From Bryobacteraceae bacterium (GTDB lineage Bacteria > Acidobacteriota > Terriglobia > Bryobacterales > Bryobacteraceae): DNA of 8,726 nt. The position numbers and the translations under genes are program-made. Where the stretch lies: contig JAICMB010000111.1 of NCBI GenBank assembly GCA_025929455.1, forward strand, positions 1-8,726, given 5' to 3'. The notes beneath the pieces are model-generated. The model was not told the DNA's origin, did no database searches, and was given only the letters and a program-made list of their open reading frames with translations. Shown one piece after another: positions 6,426 to 8,726 of the stretch (the first letter of the stretch is position 1; every line of letters starts with the position of its first letter).

Positions 6426-6941
6426 TCAGTCCAGTTCGGCGTAGATTTCGGCTAGAGGAACGCGAACCTCGCACGACGTCGCGGTCACGACGCCGCCGTC
6501 GCACTCGCGAAAGCCGTCTTTCGTGCAAACGTAAGCTCGGCGCGACTCGGGATCAATAGCCCAGATGTCGCGCACGCCCATAGCAAGATAATCGTCAACG
6601 CGCGCCTGCAATCGATGCAGAGTGTCTTCCGGCGAGAGCACTTCGATGCAGATCAGCGGCGGGCGGGTAATGACCTGTTCGATGCGCTCGCTGTTGCTGA
6701 TTACGCAAACATCAGGGATACGGTACCGGTTTGGCGACACGCGCACGCGTTGTTCTACGACAACGAGTACACCGAGTTGCCGCTCACGCGTTCCAAACCA
6801 GATCGCCAGCCTCGTTTGTAGCCGTGCATGATCGAATTGCCCCAAGTTGCGCTCCACCACCTCGCCATCGACGTATTCGCGGTCGGGACGCCACGTGGTC
6901 CGGAGATATGTTTCGAGGGGAACCAGCGCCGCCGTACTCAT
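6426..6941 (-). CDS. Uma2-family (DUF820) PD-(D/E)XK nuclease-fold protein
   Basis: Protein of 171 residues, normal for the Uma2/DUF820 family, which is assigned to the PD-(D/E)XK restriction-endonuclease fold. Most members have no tested function. Family marks: YVDGEVVERN (23-32), IPDVCVI (75-81) with Asp77, PPLICIEVLSPED (94-106) with Glu100, and YLAMGVRDIWAIDP (118-131). The third catalytic position of the fold (Lys in ExK) is Leu102 here (EVL), as in many Uma2 proteins, so catalysis cannot be assumed. The ATG at 6941 gives a typical N-terminus; no Shine-Dalgarno is seen within 20 bases, and a TACAGT hexamer close upstream (minus strand) could be a -10 giving a nearly leaderless transcript. 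It is divergent from the gene at 7014 and lies just upstream of the transporter, with which it may be co-transcribed. The family is often multi-copy in Acidobacteriota and Cyanobacteria. Confidence 0.88.
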   Translation of the reverse strand: MSTAALVPLETYLRTTWRPDREYVDGEVVERNLGQFDHARLQTRLAIWFGTRERQLGVLVVVEQRVRVSPNRYRIPDVCVISNSERIEQVITRPPLICIEVLSPEDTLHRLQARVDDYLAMGVRDIWAIDPESRRAYVCTKDGFRECDGGVVTATSCEVRVPLAEIYAELD

Positions 6942-7013
6942 ATCTGACTATTACTGTACCGTTCCGCATGCAACGGCCGCGGTGAACCTGCTACGTTTCT
7001 CCTTACGGCAAAC
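6942..7013. promoter_or_regulatory. Divergent promoter region with short inverted repeat
   Basis: This 72-base gap must hold the starts of transcription for both divergent gene groups unless promoters lie within genes. An inverted repeat, ccgtt (6959-6963) and aacgg (6972-6976) with an 8-base spacer, surrounds the palindrome gcatgc. The spacing would suit a dimeric regulator, but 5-bp arms are common by chance. No convincing -35/-10 pair was found for either direction, and there is no room for a long riboswitch leader. Confidence 0.3.
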
Positions 7014-7748
7014 GTGACGTCGCAAATGCAGGAGGCGCTGGATGAATTGACCGCCCGGGTGCGCAAGGCGCATTCGGATTCGCTGATCTCCATCATTCTA
7101 TATGGCTCCGCGGCCGCCGACAACGCGGACGCCTACTCGGATCTCAACGTCCTATGCGTTCTCAATCAGGTCACGCCCGCGGAACTGGCCGCCGCGGAGC
7201 CCAACTTCCGCTGGTGGCGAAAGCGCGGCAATCCGTCGCCGCTCCTCATGAGCGAGGACGAGGTGCGTACGTCCGCCGATTCTTTCCCCATCGAATTTCA
7301 CGATATGCAGGAGCGCCGCCGCGTATTATACGGACGCGACGTAGTGACGGACCTGCGCGTCGACCCGCGCAATTATCGCGCGCAGGTAGAACACGAACTT
7401 CGGGCGAAGCTGCTGCGTCTACGCCAGAAGGCGGGCGCGGTTTTGTCCGACGACAAAGCCCTGCTACGCTTGATGCTGGATTCTGTTTCGACGTTCTGTG
7501 TTCTGGCGCGGCACGCCTTGCTGGTGTGCGGTGTTCAAGTGGGTTGGACCAGGCGCCAGGTTGCGGAACGCCTGTGCGAGCTCGGCGCGGACGCGTCGCC
7601 GTTTAATCTGCTGCTCGATGTCCGCGAGCAGAAGAGTCCGGCCGCGCGCGTGGAAGCCGTGCCGCTATTCGGCGCTTATCTGAAACAGATCGAGGCCATC
7701 GTGGCGCGCGTGGACCAGCTGCGCTGCGGGGATAATGGGGACCGATGA
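7014..7748 (+). CDS. Nucleotidyltransferase-fold protein with altered metal motif (SDLN)
   Basis: Protein of 244 residues. Residues about 8-115 look like the polymerase-beta-type nucleotidyltransferase fold (minimal/KNTase kind): ISIILYGSAAADNADAYSDLNVLCVL at 25-50, split by the motif GS(31-32)...S42-D43-L44-N45. The family pattern is G-S-x9-13-[DE]-h-[DE]; here the second carboxylate is Asn45. A possible third carboxylate is Glu94 (PIEFHD). The remainder (about 120-240) is predicted helical, with an amphipathic segment YRAQVEHELRAKLLRLRQKAG (121-141, in parts), similar to helical domains following such folds. Its substrate is unknown; a tRNA, antibiotic or protein target cannot be inferred. 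The start is uncertain: GTG 7014 is used, while ATG 7026 is an equal alternative, and neither has a clear ribosome-binding site. The stop overlaps the lemA start by 4 bases (ATGA), so the two products are probably made together. Confidence 0.75.
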   Translation: MTSQMQEALDELTARVRKAHSDSLISIILYGSAAADNADAYSDLNVLCVLNQVTPAELAAAEPNFRWWRKRGNPSPLLMSEDEVRTSADSFPIEFHDMQERRRVLYGRDVVTDLRVDPRNYRAQVEHELRAKLLRLRQKAGAVLSDDKALLRLMLDSVSTFCVLARHALLVCGVQVGWTRRQVAERLCELGADASPFNLLLDVREQKSPAARVEAVPLFGAYLKQIEAIVARVDQLRCGDNGDR

Positions 7749-8314
7749 AGATTGCATTAATTACAATTGGTGTGCTGGTCTTGATCGGGCTGATTGTGAT
7801 CGGTTCCGCGGTCGGCGCGCGCAACCAACTTGTACAGGAGCGCGAGGCCATCAAGGCCGCGTGGGCACAGGTAGACGTGGCGCTGCAGCGGCGCGCGGAC
7901 CTCATTCCGAATCTGGTGCAGACGGTGAAGGGCTACGCCAAGCACGAGCAGACCGTTTACGCCGACATCGCCAATGCGCGGGCGGCGCTGCTTGGCGCGC
8001 GCGGCAATCCACAGGCTTCGATTCAGGCCAACACGCAACTGGAGTCCGCGCTGGGACGTCTCCTGGTGATTACGGAGAACTATCCGCAACTGAAGGCGAA
8101 CGAGAACTTCATGCGTTTGCAGGACGAGCTATCGGGCACTGAGAACCGCATCGCGGTGGCGCGCAAACGCTACAACGACGCCGTGCAGCGCTACAACACC
8201 GACATCGAGCTCTTCCCCAAAAATATCGCCGCGAGCATTTTCGGCTTCCAACATAACGACGCGTATTTCAAGACCGAGGGCGCGGCGCGCACGGCGCCGC
8301 AGGTTGCTTTTTGA
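7745..8314 (+). CDS. lemA: LemA family membrane protein
   Basis: Protein of 189 residues, usual LemA length. Residues 4-22 form a hydrophobic N-terminal anchor (IALITIGVLVLIGLIVIG) with no lipobox cysteine, followed by a long helical domain expected outside the cytoplasm or at the membrane surface. Signature blocks: QRRADLIPNLVQTVKGYAKHE (48-68, in parts), YPQLKANENFMRLQDELSGTENRIA (113-137, in parts) and ARKRYNDAVQRYN (139-151). The biochemical role of LemA proteins is not known; in many genomes they sit beside a TPM-domain membrane protein, which is absent here. The ATG at 7745 overlaps the preceding TGA in an ATGA, and GGGG at 7737-7740 may serve as ribosome-binding site. The next gene starts 2 bases after the stop. 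Confidence 0.95.
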   Translation: MKIALITIGVLVLIGLIVIGSAVGARNQLVQEREAIKAAWAQVDVALQRRADLIPNLVQTVKGYAKHEQTVYADIANARAALLGARGNPQASIQANTQLESALGRLLVITENYPQLKANENFMRLQDELSGTENRIAVARKRYNDAVQRYNTDIELFPKNIAASIFGFQHNDAYFKTEGAARTAPQVAF

Positions 8315-8316
8315 AC

Positions 8317-8726
8317 ATGGCGCAGACTTTCGCGAACTACATTAATGGCGAGTGGGTCACTGGACCTACTTTTGAAAACCGCAATCCCGCCAACACGGAC
8401 GAAGTAGTTGGCCTGTTTGTTAAGGGCACGGCAGCCGATGTCGAAGCCGCCGCGGCATGCGCGCACGATGCGTTGCCCGCGTGGTCCACAATGCCCGCGC
8501 CCGCGCGCGGCAACTTGCTGTTCAAAGTCGCGGACATCCTCGAGCGTGAGTTCGACAACATCTCCGGCGAGATGACGCGCGAAGAAGGCAAAACGCTGCC
8601 GGAAGCCAAAGGCGAAGTGCGGCGCTCCATCAACATCTTTCGCTATTTCGCCGGCGAGGGCTCTCGCCTGCCGGGCATTCTGGTCCCGTCCGAGCGCGAG
8701 CGCGTGCACATGTTCTCCATCCGCAA
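8317..8726 (+). CDS. NAD(P)-dependent aldehyde dehydrogenase, 3' part outside the window
   Basis: The first 136 codons of an aldehyde dehydrogenase; the frame is open to the window edge. The visible N-terminal segment matches the family: YINGEWV (8-14), NRNPANTDEVVG (21-32), AWSTMPAPARG (55-65), MTREEGKTLPEAKGEV (86-101) and FRYFAGEGSRLPG (108-120). The combination TREEGKTLPEAKGEV plus RYFAGEG resembles the alpha-ketoglutaric semialdehyde dehydrogenase group (such as B. subtilis YcbD as I remember it) more than betaine or retinal types, but the catalytic Cys and Glu and the substrate-pocket residues are outside, so the substrate is not assigned. It starts 2 bases after lemA with only a weak AGG upstream, suggesting translational coupling. 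Confidence 0.92.
   Translation, partial: MAQTFANYINGEWVTGPTFENRNPANTDEVVGLFVKGTAADVEAAAACAHDALPAWSTMPAPARGNLLFKVADILEREFDNISGEMTREEGKTLPEAKGEVRRSINIFRYFAGEGSRLPGILVPSERERVHMFSIR

Noticed and set aside
8191..8709. Minus-strand open frame opposite lemA and the aldehyde dehydrogenase
   Set aside because: Overlaps two strongly supported genes and shows no domain.

Overview
The window is high-GC, densely packed bacterial chromosome with no RNA gene, CRISPR array, insertion sequence or prophage that I could recognise. Gene content and order (rimO, yacG, pgpA, an NHL-propeller protein, cinA; then a nucleotidyltransferase-like protein, lemA and an aldehyde dehydrogenase; plus a Uma2-family protein and a Thr/Lys/His-rich secreted peptide) suggest an Acidobacteriota member, perhaps Solibacter/Bryobacter-like. 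That is inference from remembered gene neighbourhoods; no 16S or phylogenetic marker was tested.

Region 1 (1-4056, + strand) is one very tight gene string: the 3' part of rimO (ribosomal protein S12 methylthiotransferase), yacG (zinc-finger gyrase inhibitor), pgpA (phosphatidylglycerophosphatase A), an IPT/TIG plus NHL beta-propeller protein, and cinA. The junctions are +19 nt, 1-nt overlap, +1 nt and 1-nt overlap, so it is probably one transcript with translational coupling. The functions (ribosome modification, gyrase control, phospholipid synthesis, NMN salvage) are housekeeping but unrelated; the propeller protein is the one member of unknown role.

Region 2 (4053-6941, - strand) holds, in transcription order, a Uma2-family PD-(D/E)XK protein, a 621-residue APC-superfamily transporter that resembles the KimA potassium importer more than an amino-acid permease, and a small exported Thr/Lys/His-rich protein that converges on cinA with interlocking stop codons. 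The 185-nt gap before the small gene carries a near-copy of the transporter gene's 3' end.

Region 3 (7014-8726, + strand) is divergent from region 2 across a 72-nt gap. It contains a nucleotidyltransferase-fold protein with a changed metal-binding motif (SDLN in place of SDxD), lemA overlapping it by 4 nt, and the first 136 codons of an aldehyde dehydrogenase starting 2 nt after lemA.

I did not find a clear-cut new multi-gene system. The best leads are the KimA-like transporter, the SDLN pseudo-nucleotidyltransferase/LemA pair, the altered PncC domain of CinA, and the propeller protein built into the pgpA-cinA string.
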